34,282 nt of DNA, from NCBI GenBank assembly GCA_949319575.1, contig CASGHD010000018.1:1-34282 (forward strand), read 5' to 3'. Source of the DNA: an uncultured Anaerolineales bacterium (GTDB lineage Bacteria; Chloroflexota; Anaerolineae; Anaerolineales; Villigracilaceae). Positions within the stretch are counted from its first letter, which is position 1. Each line of letters begins with the position of its first letter. The translations under genes were made by a program, and so were the position numbers. This document shows positions 7,889 to 16,397 of the stretch, in pieces. The notes under the pieces are model-generated. The model worked only from the letters and a program-made list of their open reading frames with translations, was not told the DNA's origin and did no database searches.

Positions 7889-9379
7889 ATGCTCAAAAAA
7901 TATCCCCTCTACCCCATCCTGTTCGCGCTGTTTTCCGTTCTCTCGCTGACCGCCCACAACATCGGGCAGATCTTCATCGGCGAGATGATGCGTCCGCTGG
8001 CGTTCTCACTGGCGCTGGCGGGGATTCTCTTTTGGATTCTTCATCGCCTCCTGCGAAATTCGCATTGCGCCGCCCTTGCGTCTGCCTCGCTTCTCTTTTT
8101 ATTTTTCTCCTACGGGCAGGTTTACTCCGCGTTCGAAGGGCAAACTATTTTAGGCGTGGGGCTATTCCGCCATAGAATTCATTTTCCCGCCTTCTGTATC
8201 CTCGGAGCATTTCTCGTTTTCTGGATCGTTCGAAAGATCAAACAAACATCGTCGCTCACGTATTCTCTGAACCTTGTTTCGATCTTTCTGTTGATCTATC
8301 CATCGTTTACTATTTCCTCCACCATCCTTCGCCAATCTGCCTCGACTGCCTCGTCGAAAAATTCTTCCGCAATTACAACGACCAACTCGAACTCTCCCGA
8401 CGTGTACTACATCATCCTCGACGGCTACGGGCGGCAGGATGTTCTGCAACGCGAATACGGATTCGATAACACCGAATTCATCCACGCCTTGCGCGCGCGC
8501 GGATTCTACGTGGCGGATTGCAGTGAGAGCAATTATGCGCACACGCTGTATTCGCTGGCCTCCTCGTTGAATTACGATTACCTCGACACCCTCGGCGCGA
8601 CGGACGATGCCGAACGGATTTCACTGTTAAAGCATAGCGCCATCCGCGCGGCGTTCGAGGAGCGGGGATATTCCATCGTCGCCTTCCCCACCGGCTGGAG
8701 CATGACCGAATGGACGGACGCCGACATCTACCCGGACTACGGCAAATCGTTTACCACGCTCACCGAGTTTGAAACTCTTTTCCTCGACACAACCATGCTC
8801 CGCGTGTGGACGGACTACGACCGCCTCACTTCAAAGACCACACCGTACAGCCAAGCCCGCAGACTGCGCGTCCTTTCGATGATTCAAACGTTGAAAGAAA
8901 TCCCCTCGCGCGAAGAAAAATATTTTGTCTTCGCGCATTTCGTTATCCCTCATCCGCCGTTCTCATTCGGCGCAGACGGCGCATGGCTGGAGATCAACTC
9001 GAACACCGCGTCGCATGAAGAGATCGCCAACGCGTACATCAACCAGATCATTTACATCAACCGCGAAATTTTGCAGGTCATTGACGCGCTTCAACGCGAA
9101 TCGGATGCGCAACCCGTCATCATCGTGCAGGGAGATCACGGTCCGCCGCCCGATCTGACGAACGACCCCGCCGCGCGCATGCCCATCCTGAACGCGTATT
9201 ACCTGCCCGATATCGAAGCGGCTGAGGCGTTGTATCCAACCATCACACCGGTCAACAGTTTCCGCGTCGTGTTGAACCGGTATTTTGAGTCCAATCTGCC
9301 CCTGTTGGCGGATGAAAGTTACTTCGCCCCGAATCAGGATCACGACCGGCTGACCCCATTCCCGAATATGTGCGAGTGA
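7889..9379 (+). CDS. Second membrane-anchored sulfatase-like hydrolase/transferase
   Basis: This is a paralogue of the protein at 1035-2621. Both have an N-terminal block of about four to five membrane helices (residues 1-145 here) and a low-complexity Ser/Thr/Asn linker (145-170). Both then have a nearly identical catalytic opening: DVYYIILDGYGRQDVLQ with Asp178. SNYAHTLYSLASS follows, with Thr219 as probable nucleophile. HFVIPHPPFSF and IIVQGDHGPPPD supply further metal-ligand-type residues, and ITPVNSFRVVLNRYFE closes the protein. The family transfers or hydrolyses phosphate or sulfate esters outside the membrane. This copy is 496 residues, stands alone and faces a PlsC-like acyltransferase, so a lipid-linked substrate is possible (inference). 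The ATG at 7889 is the first good start. Confidence 0.8.
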   Translation: MLKKYPLYPILFALFSVLSLTAHNIGQIFIGEMMRPLAFSLALAGILFWILHRLLRNSHCAALASASLLFLFFSYGQVYSAFEGQTILGVGLFRHRIHFPAFCILGAFLVFWIVRKIKQTSSLTYSLNLVSIFLLIYPSFTISSTILRQSASTASSKNSSAITTTNSNSPDVYYIILDGYGRQDVLQREYGFDNTEFIHALRARGFYVADCSESNYAHTLYSLASSLNYDYLDTLGATDDAERISLLKHSAIRAAFEERGYSIVAFPTGWSMTEWTDADIYPDYGKSFTTLTEFETLFLDTTMLRVWTDYDRLTSKTTPYSQARRLRVLSMIQTLKEIPSREEKYFVFAHFVIPHPPFSFGADGAWLEINSNTASHEEIANAYINQIIYINREILQVIDALQRESDAQPVIIVQGDHGPPPDLTNDPAARMPILNAYYLPDIEAAEALYPTITPVNSFRVVLNRYFESNLPLLADESYFAPNQDHDRLTPFPNMCE

Positions 9380-9443
9380 CAACCCGCCGCGTCACCCCGG
9401 ACCTTCTGCCTGCCTCGCCCGCCCCGGCAGATGTGCAAGGTGA

Positions 9444-9471
9444 TTGCAAGTCTTCCCGTGTAACCTATCAT
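9444..9471 (+). promoter_or_regulatory. Candidate promoter for the small secreted protein
   Basis: TTGCAA at 9444-9449 and TATCAT at 9466-9471 are spaced by 16 nt. They lie about 65 bp before the chosen start at 9536. This is a plausible but not strong match. Confidence 0.35.
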
Positions 9472-9535
9472 GTCCCTACATTGTCTTGCGAGTGACGGCT
9501 CAAAGCCGATCATCAACCGAAAAGGAGCGCGCGAT

Positions 9536-10093
9536 ATGAAGAAGTTATTTTTATTTTTGATGGTGTTCGTCGTGACCGCCTCGTTATTGGGCTTGCGGAC
9601 CACTCGCGCCCAAGCTGCCGACTGGATCACCTACGAGGAAAGCGCCTTCGTGTATGGCAAGGGGATCGTTTACATCTTTTCCGCGGCGGGGCATCGCACC
9701 AGGGACGTCAAAGGGGCGTCAATCTATGTTGGCTCCGATCTGTACAACCTGTTCTGCTGGGTGACAACGGACAAACAACATATCGTGTGCAACGCGCAGG
9801 GCGGGCTGACGCAATTCGCCGGGCAGACCGCGATCATCTACCTCGCTGGGCAGATGTTCTACGTGACCATCCCTCACCGAGGCTCCCCACCGGAGGCTAC
9901 TCCGACACAAGAGGAAACCCCGCTTGTTTGTCCCGAAGGGCAGGTTTCAGGCGCGGATGTATTGTTTGTTGGCGACAGTTTTCCGGTATTCATACAGGGA
10001 AGCACGCTGGAGGAAGTCCAATCTTCCGCTGAGAGTTGGGAAGTTGAGTTTGAGATCGTCAGCGAATTGTATTGTCAGTGGAAACCCGTATAG
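9536..10093 (+). CDS. Small secreted protein of unknown function
   Basis: I chose the ATG at 9536 because AAAGGAG lies 9 bases upstream and the protein then begins with a clear signal peptide. That peptide is MKKLFLFLMVFVVTASLLGL, probably cleaved near ...RAQAA. The mature part (~155 residues) has no family I recognise. It contains repeated Gly/Tyr/Ile-rich beta-like segments (VYGKGIVYIFSAAG, GASIYVGSDLYNLFCW) and four Cys that could form disulfides. A Pro/Thr/Glu-rich hinge (SPPEATPTQEETP) precedes a second small domain. It is monocistronic, with its own terminator just downstream. It is likely exported; the role is unknown. Confidence 0.7.
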   Translation: MKKLFLFLMVFVVTASLLGLRTTRAQAADWITYEESAFVYGKGIVYIFSAAGHRTRDVKGASIYVGSDLYNLFCWVTTDKQHIVCNAQGGLTQFAGQTAIIYLAGQMFYVTIPHRGSPPEATPTQEETPLVCPEGQVSGADVLFVGDSFPVFIQGSTLEEVQSSAESWEVEFEIVSELYCQWKPV

Positions 10094-10121
10094 CGCTGAC
10101 GCGTACCCAGTTTCAAAATTT

Positions 10122-10158
10122 AACCGGGATGGAGCCTTGCTCCATCCCGGTTCGTTTT
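10122..10158 (+). terminator. Intrinsic terminator
   Basis: A perfect 14-bp stem (AACCGGGATGGAGC with GCTCCATCCCGGTT) and 3-nt loop are followed by CGTTTTT. It ends the small secreted protein gene and faces the convergent glycosyltransferase. Confidence 0.9.
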
Positions 10159-10185
10159 TCAGACAAGGTATTGAATCCGATTCCT

Positions 10186-12666
10186 CTACCGCAGGGTTAG
10201 TTCCCAGATGTGGATCTGCGCCGGGGGCGGCGAGAACGGGTCAAGCACTTCGATATGCAAAACTTGGGCATTTACCGGTTGCGGCAGGTCGAAGGAAAGT
10301 TCCGGCTCATTTTCCGAGCCTTTCCCTTCGAAGGTATACGTCACCGGCTCCGCGCCGGGCGCGCCCGATGCGGTAAGCATTACCCGTATATTCGCCGAGC
10401 CGATGATGAGCGAAAAGCCGTTCACCGTGACCGGCAAGGGATAGGTCAACTCGATGATGAACGGGTTGTCCTCCAGCGTTTTAATATAGGTGTACTCGTC
10501 ATCGTCGAAGATGAGGCGGATCGTGTCGGATTGACTCACAGCATCCAAATATGAAAAGCGGATTCCCACCTCCTGCCCGTTGATGTTTACCGTCCCTTCC
10601 TGCAACACGGCGCGCACCGCCCTCTCCGCCGCGAAAATCTCGTCTATGTTGTCCACGTAGCGCAGGCGCGCAAAGTAAAAGGCGGGCGAGCCGTCGGGGT
10701 ATGCGACTGTTTTTTCGAGGCGGACATCGGTGAGTTTCTCATTGCCAGTCGCTATCGAATATTCCAACGGCACCATGATGAACACGGTGTTCTCATCCAC
10801 GGGGAATTTGCGCTGGATGTAGCCCTCGATACTGCCGCCGTCGAGCCATGCCTGGTTACCAATAAAGAAACGGTTCAAAATATCCGCGCCGTTCGCCCAA
10901 CTGGAGGTGAAAATGATCCGATCCTGCGGGTGTTCCTGGTGATATTCTTCGATAATGTCGTAGATTTGGAACGCGCCGTATTGCGTCTCTCCGTAGTCCT
11001 TCCACCAAAAGGGACCGTTCGTCAACGAGTCGGTAAGCACGTGGATGTTCACGCCCGCCAATGTGACAAACACGAACAGCGCGATCACCGTGGATGGCAA
11101 CCTCCAGGTTGGGAGCCAGCCTTGCGTCCAGCGCTTGAGGTATGAGAAAAGCCCCAAGCCATGCGCGCCCAGAAGCGCAACCAGCGTGACAACGAAGAGC
11201 CGGTCGATACTTTTCTGGAACGCGCTAATGAAAAACAGACAAGCGAGGAGAATGCCGAGGAAAAAGGCAATCCGACTCACTGTGGGAGGAGAAGCGGGCT
11301 CGGACTCCTGCAAGGCTTCCGCGGGATTTTCGATCCAGCGTAAAACGAGTTCCATCCCAAGCGTCGTCAGGATTGCGACGGGGATAACGAACACCAGACT
11401 GCGCGTAATGCCGATCTGCACCATGGCGCCGCCGATCGGTGAAACCAGCATAATGAGCAGGAGCGCGCGGTTTGCCGAATCGCGCAGATTCCGCAGAATA
11501 TGCGCCAGCCCCACAATGAAAAACGGAAGCGTGGCGAGCATGATGTGACCGTAATCCTTCATGATATGGCGGATCTGGTCGCGGTCATTGGGGATGAACC
11601 AGTAAAACGCGCTCAACCCAAAGAAATATTCAGAGATATATAACCGCGCTTTCTCGACCAGCGGCATATCGCTGACGAGGTACGAGCCCAGCAAATGCAA
11701 GAGATCGCCCGGCGAGTTGGGATGCCCGATGCGATAGCGGATGTAGGGAAATGCCAGAAACGCGAGCAGAACGCCGCCCCTCCACACCGTGTTGCGCTGT
11801 TCCCAGTGATACCGCCAGTCTGAAACGAGCAGGAGCGCCGCCGTCACCGGCACCATCAACTGCGCGGGGTTATAGGAATAGAACGCCAGCGCGCCGAACA
11901 GGGCAGTCCAATAAAAATAATGCGGAGAACGATAGCGGTATAGCAGATAACAGCAGAACGCGGCGGCATAGAACGCCACGAACACGCCCGTTTCGAATGC
12001 CGTGCGCGAGTGCAAAAACCACGAAGGGGTGAACGAGAGGAAGATGATCCCCGCCCACCAATATTTGGCGCGCGCGATGTCGCGCAGGATGACCCCCACA
12101 GCCAGCGCCGCGATCACCGTCACCACGGTAGAGACGGCGCGCGTCAACACCGCCGACTTGCCAAAAAGCAACAGCGGAAGCCACTGCAAATACACCGTGA
12201 AACCCATGCCATTGCCAAAGTACGCGGGCAGAAACGCGCCGTTCACATCGCGGTAATGCATTTGGATGAGTTCATCCATGGCTTGCGTTTGAAACGCTTC
12301 GTCGGTGAAAAAATAGATGGGGTAAATATTCAACCCGATCAGGCGCGTGGCAAGATACAAGACGATTGCCCCGATGAATAACCATTTGGCAAGCGATTCT
12401 GGTCTGACATCCGCCAACCGGTTGAGACGTTCCCTCCAGGCGGGCGCTTCCTTCCGCACTTCAACCTGCGTCGCCAGGCGGCGGGCTTTTCCTCCCTCCA
12501 TGCGGATGCGCACCGGCACCTCGCCGGCTCTCTCCCTTCCCGCTTCGATGGTGAAGGTGGTCTTTGTGCCGGGCTTGATCGAAAACTCGATCTCACCGGC
12601 GTTTTTTGCGCGCGGCTTGGGTGTTCTTTTCGGCTGGGGCTTGGGTTTGCGCTTTGTAGGCGGCAT
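10186..12666 (-). CDS. GT39/PMT-like integral membrane glycosyltransferase with C-terminal extracytoplasmic domain
   Basis: The ~826-residue protein begins at the ATG at 12666; an upstream GTG at 12702 adds 12 residues. First comes an unusual ~90-residue Lys/Pro-rich cytoplasmic tail (KRKPKPQPKRTPKPRAK). About eleven or more membrane helices follow. The first loop contains YFFTDEAFQTQAMDELI; acidic DE residues there are the usual catalytic feature of PMT/ArnT-type enzymes, which use polyprenyl-phosphate sugars. The last ~270 residues are a hydrophilic region rich in beta strands, likely outside the cell, ending near 10186. Proteins of this type glycosylate surface proteins or lipids. It is not in an obvious operon, and the acceptor is unknown. 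Confidence 0.75.
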   Translation of the reverse strand: MPPTKRKPKPQPKRTPKPRAKNAGEIEFSIKPGTKTTFTIEAGRERAGEVPVRIRMEGGKARRLATQVEVRKEAPAWRERLNRLADVRPESLAKWLFIGAIVLYLATRLIGLNIYPIYFFTDEAFQTQAMDELIQMHYRDVNGAFLPAYFGNGMGFTVYLQWLPLLLFGKSAVLTRAVSTVVTVIAALAVGVILRDIARAKYWWAGIIFLSFTPSWFLHSRTAFETGVFVAFYAAAFCCYLLYRYRSPHYFYWTALFGALAFYSYNPAQLMVPVTAALLLVSDWRYHWEQRNTVWRGGVLLAFLAFPYIRYRIGHPNSPGDLLHLLGSYLVSDMPLVEKARLYISEYFFGLSAFYWFIPNDRDQIRHIMKDYGHIMLATLPFFIVGLAHILRNLRDSANRALLLIMLVSPIGGAMVQIGITRSLVFVIPVAILTTLGMELVLRWIENPAEALQESEPASPPTVSRIAFFLGILLACLFFISAFQKSIDRLFVVTLVALLGAHGLGLFSYLKRWTQGWLPTWRLPSTVIALFVFVTLAGVNIHVLTDSLTNGPFWWKDYGETQYGAFQIYDIIEEYHQEHPQDRIIFTSSWANGADILNRFFIGNQAWLDGGSIEGYIQRKFPVDENTVFIMVPLEYSIATGNEKLTDVRLEKTVAYPDGSPAFYFARLRYVDNIDEIFAAERAVRAVLQEGTVNINGQEVGIRFSYLDAVSQSDTIRLIFDDDEYTYIKTLEDNPFIIELTYPLPVTVNGFSLIIGSANIRVMLTASGAPGAEPVTYTFEGKGSENEPELSFDLPQPVNAQVLHIEVLDPFSPPPAQIHIWELTLR

Positions 12667-12808
12667 AGGGTTGCCTCGGTAATCGATTGTATCACCCGCC
12701 AATTTTTCGAGACACCGGTTAACTAATCTGCAATGTGGCTAGAGAGTATTTCTTAAAGGCATGAAAAAAAGCCTCCGCCACAGAGAACACCGAGTTCACA
12801 GAGATAAT

Positions 12809-12928
12809 TCTCTACCGTACATCTTAAGAATGGGACGCTGATTCACGCTGAAAATGCAGATTTTTCTTTTCGGATCAGCGAAAATCAGCGTTTTTCTGCG
12901 TCCCCAAAACGGATTTGTACGGTAGAGA
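12809..12928. mobile_element. 120-bp MITE-like element with 13-bp terminal inverted repeats
   Basis: TCTCTACCGTACA at 12809-12821 is exactly mirrored by TGTACGGTAGAGA at 12916-12928. The element is flanked by the 10-bp direct repeat CAGAGATAAT (12799-12808 and 12929-12938), a textbook target-site duplication. The interior is a palindrome opening with GGGACGCTGATT and closing with CTGCGTCCCC, a motif shared with repeats at 16473, 18999 and 28252. There is no coding capacity. Confidence 0.85.
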
Positions 12929-12946
12929 CAGAGATAATAAAATGTT

Positions 12947-13027
12947 AGGGCGTACGCAGTTGGCGGGCAGTTGTACTGTCGCCATCATAGCGCAACTTCA
13001 ACGAAACAGGCTCAACTGCGTACTCCT
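12947..13027. mobile_element. 81-bp MITE-like element
   Basis: AGGGCGTACGCAGTTG at the left end pairs with CAACTGCGTACTCCT at the right end (one gap, one mismatch). AAATGTT occurs on both flanks (12940-12946 and 13028-13034), consistent with a 7-bp target duplication. The interior GCAGTTGTACTG and CATAGCGCAACT resemble the insert at 2629-2707. Confidence 0.7.
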
Positions 13028-13113
13028 AAATGTTTTTCTCAGAGTTCTCTGTGGCAAAGAAAGAGTTAAGAAACAGCCTCTTGGGGTGTGTGCATGTGAG
13101 AGGTTAGAGAAAA

Positions 13114-14826
13114 TTACCCGCGCGGCAGGGTGAAATAAAACGTGGCGCCGCGCCCCGCTTGGCTCTCGACCCAGATCCTGCCGCCGTGCAGTTCGATGAT
13201 ACGTTTCACCAGGGCAAGCCCAATGCCCGTGCCTTCGCTGACAGGGTCGAGTTTGTTGAACAGCCCGAAGATACGCTCGTGGTGTTCCGGCGAGATGCCC
13301 ATCCCATTATCGCGCACAAAAAAAATAGGTTTCCCGTCCTCAACGCCCTGATGCCCAACCTCGATATGCGGCTTTGCCTGCGCGCCCATATATTTGGCGG
13401 CATTATCCAGCAGATTCTGCATGACTTCGATCAGGCGCGGCTTATCCACTCGAACAGAGGGAAGGTCTGGCTGAATGTAAACGACCACCCCTCTTTCGTC
13501 CACCCTGCCGCGCACCAGTTCCAGAGTCTCCCGCGTCAAGTCGCCAAAAGGGATGCTTGCCGGTTCGTTCATGACGCGCCCCAGGCGTGAAAGTTCGAGC
13601 AGTTCACCGAGCATGTCTTGCATCCGGCTGACGGCGCCTTCTATCCGCTTCTTATCCTTCCTGAAGCGAGCCATATCCCCCGACACGGCAGATTGCTCCA
13701 GAAACCCAAGAAAACCGTTGATGGTCACCAGCGGAGATTTGAGATCGTGCGAAACCGTGTAGGTAAACCGCTCCAGTTCCGCGTTCTTGTTCTCCAGTTC
13801 TTCGATCAACAGCCTGCGCTCGGCAAGTTCCTGTTGCAGTTGTTCGAACAAACGCGACCTCTCGATGGTCATGGCAACCTGCGCCGCGATAGTTTCCAAC
13901 AGGCGGATCTGTTCCCGCGTATACGCCCCCGGTTGAAGCGATTGCACCGACATAATGCCGATCACGCGATCATCCAACAAGAGCGGAATGCCGAGATAAG
14001 AGCGGATCGGCGCTTCGACAATGACGAGGATGTGATGGTCGCGCCGCACCCTGGGATCGTCCATATCCTCAAGATAGATCGTCTTCCTGCCAGTGATGAC
14101 TTCCAACGCCAGCCCCGGCTTCTCGCGCAGTTTGCGCGACGGCGGCTGAACATCTTCGTCCAGGTTGAGGAAGAGGGAGTAGGAAAAAACATCGGTTTCA
14201 TCATCGTACAGCCCGATGTGAAAGGCATCCGCGCTCATTACCTGTTTCAGTTCGTTCGCAAACGCGCGCAAGGCATGATACAGATCATCCCCGCCGGCAA
14301 GCGTCAGCCCCAGGCGGTACAGCAGGGTCACTTCATTGGCGCGCCGTTTGGCTTCCTCCTCCAACCGTTTGAGTTCGGTCAACTCCACGATCGAAGCCAG
14401 AATGAGAGTGTCTCCTCCGCCCAGGGTTAACGGGACCAGCCCAATTTCGACCGGGAACTGCCCGCCATCTTTGCGCCGCGCGGTGAGCTCCCGCCCTGCC
14501 ATCGCGCGGGCAGAAGGATGTCGGTTGAAAGCCTCGCGGCTGTGCGCGTGCGAAGCGCGGATATTCTCGGGCGCCAATTGCTCGATGCCCATCCCGATCA
14601 ACTCACCCGCCTCGTACCCCAGCAGGCGGTGCGATTGCGCGTTGGCAAAGACAATCTGACCCGTCGCGTTGGAAACGACAATCGCCACCGGGTTTTTGTC
14701 GAAGATTTCCAGAAAGACGCTATCTGGGGCGCGCGAACGATCTGTAGGTTGCATTGGTTTACGCCGTGAACTTCTCATCGCCGCCGGGTTGGGGCTGGCT
14801 GTGGCTTTATACTTGAGTCTCATCAT
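13114..14826 (-). CDS. PAS-GAF sensor histidine kinase
   Basis: A soluble sensor kinase of up to 570 residues. A PAS domain spans residues ~36-150 (NPVAIVVSNATGQIVFAN...ELTELKRLEEE) and a GAF domain ~170-325. A coiled coil follows (~325-352). The dimerisation/phosphoacceptor helix has VSHDLKSPL with His360, and the ATPase domain has N-box NLLDNAAKYM (471-480), DNGMG (506-510) and GTGIGLALVK (532-541). It has no membrane segment, so it probably senses an internal signal or a GAF-bound ligand. The start is uncertain: ATGs at 14826, 14778 and 14754 are in frame and none has a good ribosome-binding site. The kinase core is strikingly similar to that of 16552-18891. No response regulator lies nearby. 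Confidence 0.88.
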   Translation of the reverse strand: MMRLKYKATASPNPAAMRSSRRKPMQPTDRSRAPDSVFLEIFDKNPVAIVVSNATGQIVFANAQSHRLLGYEAGELIGMGIEQLAPENIRASHAHSREAFNRHPSARAMAGRELTARRKDGGQFPVEIGLVPLTLGGGDTLILASIVELTELKRLEEEAKRRANEVTLLYRLGLTLAGGDDLYHALRAFANELKQVMSADAFHIGLYDDETDVFSYSLFLNLDEDVQPPSRKLREKPGLALEVITGRKTIYLEDMDDPRVRRDHHILVIVEAPIRSYLGIPLLLDDRVIGIMSVQSLQPGAYTREQIRLLETIAAQVAMTIERSRLFEQLQQELAERRLLIEELENKNAELERFTYTVSHDLKSPLVTINGFLGFLEQSAVSGDMARFRKDKKRIEGAVSRMQDMLGELLELSRLGRVMNEPASIPFGDLTRETLELVRGRVDERGVVVYIQPDLPSVRVDKPRLIEVMQNLLDNAAKYMGAQAKPHIEVGHQGVEDGKPIFFVRDNGMGISPEHHERIFGLFNKLDPVSEGTGIGLALVKRIIELHGGRIWVESQAGRGATFYFTLPRG

Positions 14827-14947
14827 TTCGTATCGGGCAATATGTTACTCCACAGTTGTGTCCGCTTCAAGCCCGAATTTATTTTTGCAATTTTTCCGCA
14901 TCACCGCTGGCGGGCTACTCGAACTACATCATAACTCATTAGACGCC

Positions 14948-14960
14948 ATCAGAAATTATT
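14948..14960. promoter_or_regulatory. Motif shared by the upstream regions of both kinase genes, copy 1
   Basis: ATCAGAAATTATT occurs here in the divergent region between the PAS-GAF kinase and the ECF operon. It recurs exactly at 18989-19001 upstream of the second kinase, at a similar distance from its start (about 100-125 bp). The weakly palindromic AGAAATT core could be a protein-binding site. The rest of 14827-15046 shows ACTATC/GATAGT arms at 14987-15014 and TATAAG at 15014 but no gene. Confidence 0.35.
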
Positions 14961-15046
14961 TTCAGGTTTCAGAAAGCGGGCGTTTTACTATCTTTTCCCG
15001 ATCTGGCGGATAGTATAAGTAGAGAATTCTCCCGAAAGGTCCGTGC

Positions 15047-15604
15047 ATGGAAGATCGAATCGCAATCTCGCTGATCAAACAAGGCAACTTAAACGGTCTC
15101 GAAACGCTTGTCAATCGCTATCAGGCAAAGGCGGTTCATGCCGCGTATTTAATCACGCGCGATCGCGCCTCAGCCGAAGACGCGGCGCAATCGGCATTCG
15201 TCAAAGCCGCCGAGCGCATCCATCAATTCGACGACGAGCGCCCCTTCTCGCCCTGGTTCTTCCGCATCGTCATCCACGACGCGCTCAAACTTGCAAAGCG
15301 GATGAAGCGTCAAACCTCGCTGGACGAGTTGGATGAAGACGCTTCGGCTCTTTCTACATGGCTGGTTGATTCGGCTCCCCAGCCTGAGCCATCGCTGGAA
15401 GCGAATCAAATCCGCGAGCGCCTCCTGCAAGCCATCCAAAGCCTGCCGCCCGAACAACGCGCCGTCGTCGTGATGCGCTATTACCTCGAGATGAGCGAAG
15501 CGGACATGTCCGCAAAGATGGCGCGCCCGCTTAGTTCCATCAAGTGGTGGCTGAGAGACGCCCGCAAACGCCTGAATGAATTAATCGCCGATGACAGGAG
15601 TTAA
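15047..15604 (+). CDS. ECF-type RNA polymerase sigma factor
   Basis: This 185-residue protein has the two ECF sigma regions. Region 2 (residues ~10-80) includes LVNRYQAKAVHAAYLITRD, SAEDAAQSAFVKAAERI and SPWFFRIVIHDALK. Region 4 (~120-180) has LPPEQRAVVVMRYYLEMSEADMSAKM and a helix-turn-helix ending SIKWWLRDARKRL. The protein redirects RNA polymerase to a regulon. The ATG at 15047 has GAAAGG about 9 bases upstream. The next gene starts 2 nt after its stop, with AGGAG inside this gene's end, so they are co-transcribed and probably translationally coupled. Two sensor kinases flank the pair. The inducing signal is unknown. Confidence 0.9.
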   Translation: MEDRIAISLIKQGNLNGLETLVNRYQAKAVHAAYLITRDRASAEDAAQSAFVKAAERIHQFDDERPFSPWFFRIVIHDALKLAKRMKRQTSLDELDEDASALSTWLVDSAPQPEPSLEANQIRERLLQAIQSLPPEQRAVVVMRYYLEMSEADMSAKMARPLSSIKWWLRDARKRLNELIADDRS

Positions 15605-15606
15605 TC

Positions 15607-16392
15607 ATGGATAAGAAAAACATCCAAGCCCTTTTGCAGGATGAATTGGAAAAGGAAATTCCATCCTCCGAGATTCATCTTTGGCAGACCGTGAAAGCCC
15701 GCCTGGTTGAGAACCCCAACCAACAAGGAGCAATAATGAAAACAACCAAATCGCGCCTCGCATACGCGACTCTCGCAATTGCCGCTGTGCTGGCGCTCGC
15801 CTTCGTCACCCCGCAGGGACGCGCCCTCGCGCAAAGTATGTTCCAATTCTTCACCCGCGCCGATCAAGACAGCTACCCGCTTCAAGACTGGCAGATGACT
15901 CCGCCCGCGCAAACATCCTCCGAGTCGCCTTTCAAGTATTCGGTGCAGGAAGCAGAGTCGCTTGCGGGATACGATGTCCTCAGCCCAGTAGACGAACCGT
16001 CTGGCATGATTTTTGTCGGCGCATCCTACGATGAAAAGTATCACATCGTGGCGCAGGCGTTCGGTCCAAGCGCCGAGTTTACCGAACTCTCGCTCTGGCA
16101 ACAGCCGCTGGAATATTACGCCCCCTGCGGCGAGATCAGCCAGCCGTGCGATAACATGCTGGGCGGCAACCTCGCTGGCAATAGCGCCGATATTCAAACC
16201 GCGCAAATCGGCGACCTGACGGGCGAGTACGTGGAAGGCGTCTGGAATCTGACCGATAACGGTCCCGTTTGGGAGCCGACGCCCTTCCTAAAGACCTTGC
16301 GCTGGAAGAACGACACGATGCTCTTCGAATTGGTCGGCGGCATGAACCAGACCCGCGACGAGCTTGTAAAACTGGCGGAAGGTATTCGGTAG
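15607..16392 (+). CDS. Membrane-anchored ECF partner (anti-sigma-like protein, DUF4367-like)
   Basis: This 261-residue protein starts 2 nt after the sigma-factor gene with AGGAG 6 nt upstream. It has a short cytoplasmic N-terminus (DKKNIQALLQDELEKEIP...). One membrane helix lies near residues 50-70 (RLAYATLAIAAVLALAF). The extracytoplasmic region of ~190 residues includes LAGYDVLSPVDEPSGMIFVGASY and a C-terminal MLFELVGGMNQTRDELVKLAEGI, which resembles DUF4367-type domains found beside ECF factors. Gene order and topology indicate an anti-sigma or signal-relay role (inference). A typical zinc-binding ASD motif (H-x3-C-x2-C) is absent, so sequestration of the sigma factor is not proven. Confidence 0.65.
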   Translation: MDKKNIQALLQDELEKEIPSSEIHLWQTVKARLVENPNQQGAIMKTTKSRLAYATLAIAAVLALAFVTPQGRALAQSMFQFFTRADQDSYPLQDWQMTPPAQTSSESPFKYSVQEAESLAGYDVLSPVDEPSGMIFVGASYDEKYHIVAQAFGPSAEFTELSLWQQPLEYYAPCGEISQPCDNMLGGNLAGNSADIQTAQIGDLTGEYVEGVWNLTDNGPVWEPTPFLKTLRWKNDTMLFELVGGMNQTRDELVKLAEGIR

Positions 16393-16397
16393 TAAAT

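Larger units (their letters stand above)
12777..13055. repeat. Outer palindromic repeat split by two nested insertions
   Basis: GCCACAGAGAAC at 12777-12788 is mirrored by GTTCTCTGTGGC at 13044-13055. Removing the two elements at 12809-12928 and 12947-13027 with their duplications leaves a hairpin of about 60 bp. That hairpin resembles the one inside 20394-20515, which shares TTTTCTCAG(A/T)GTTCTCTGTG. Together with its flanks it fills the 12667-13113 gap; I see no gene there. Confidence 0.7.

Noticed and set aside
9380-9535. Riboswitch before the small secreted protein
   Set aside because: Only a promoter-like pair is visible; no conserved riboswitch core can be seen.
12777-13055. CRISPR-like array
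   Set aside because: Repeats are palindromic, of mixed types and not regularly spaced; target duplications explain the layout better.
13618-14430. Long + strand ORF opposite the PAS-GAF kinase
   Set aside because: It is antisense to well-defined PAS/GAF domains and has no family motif, so it is a frame shadow.
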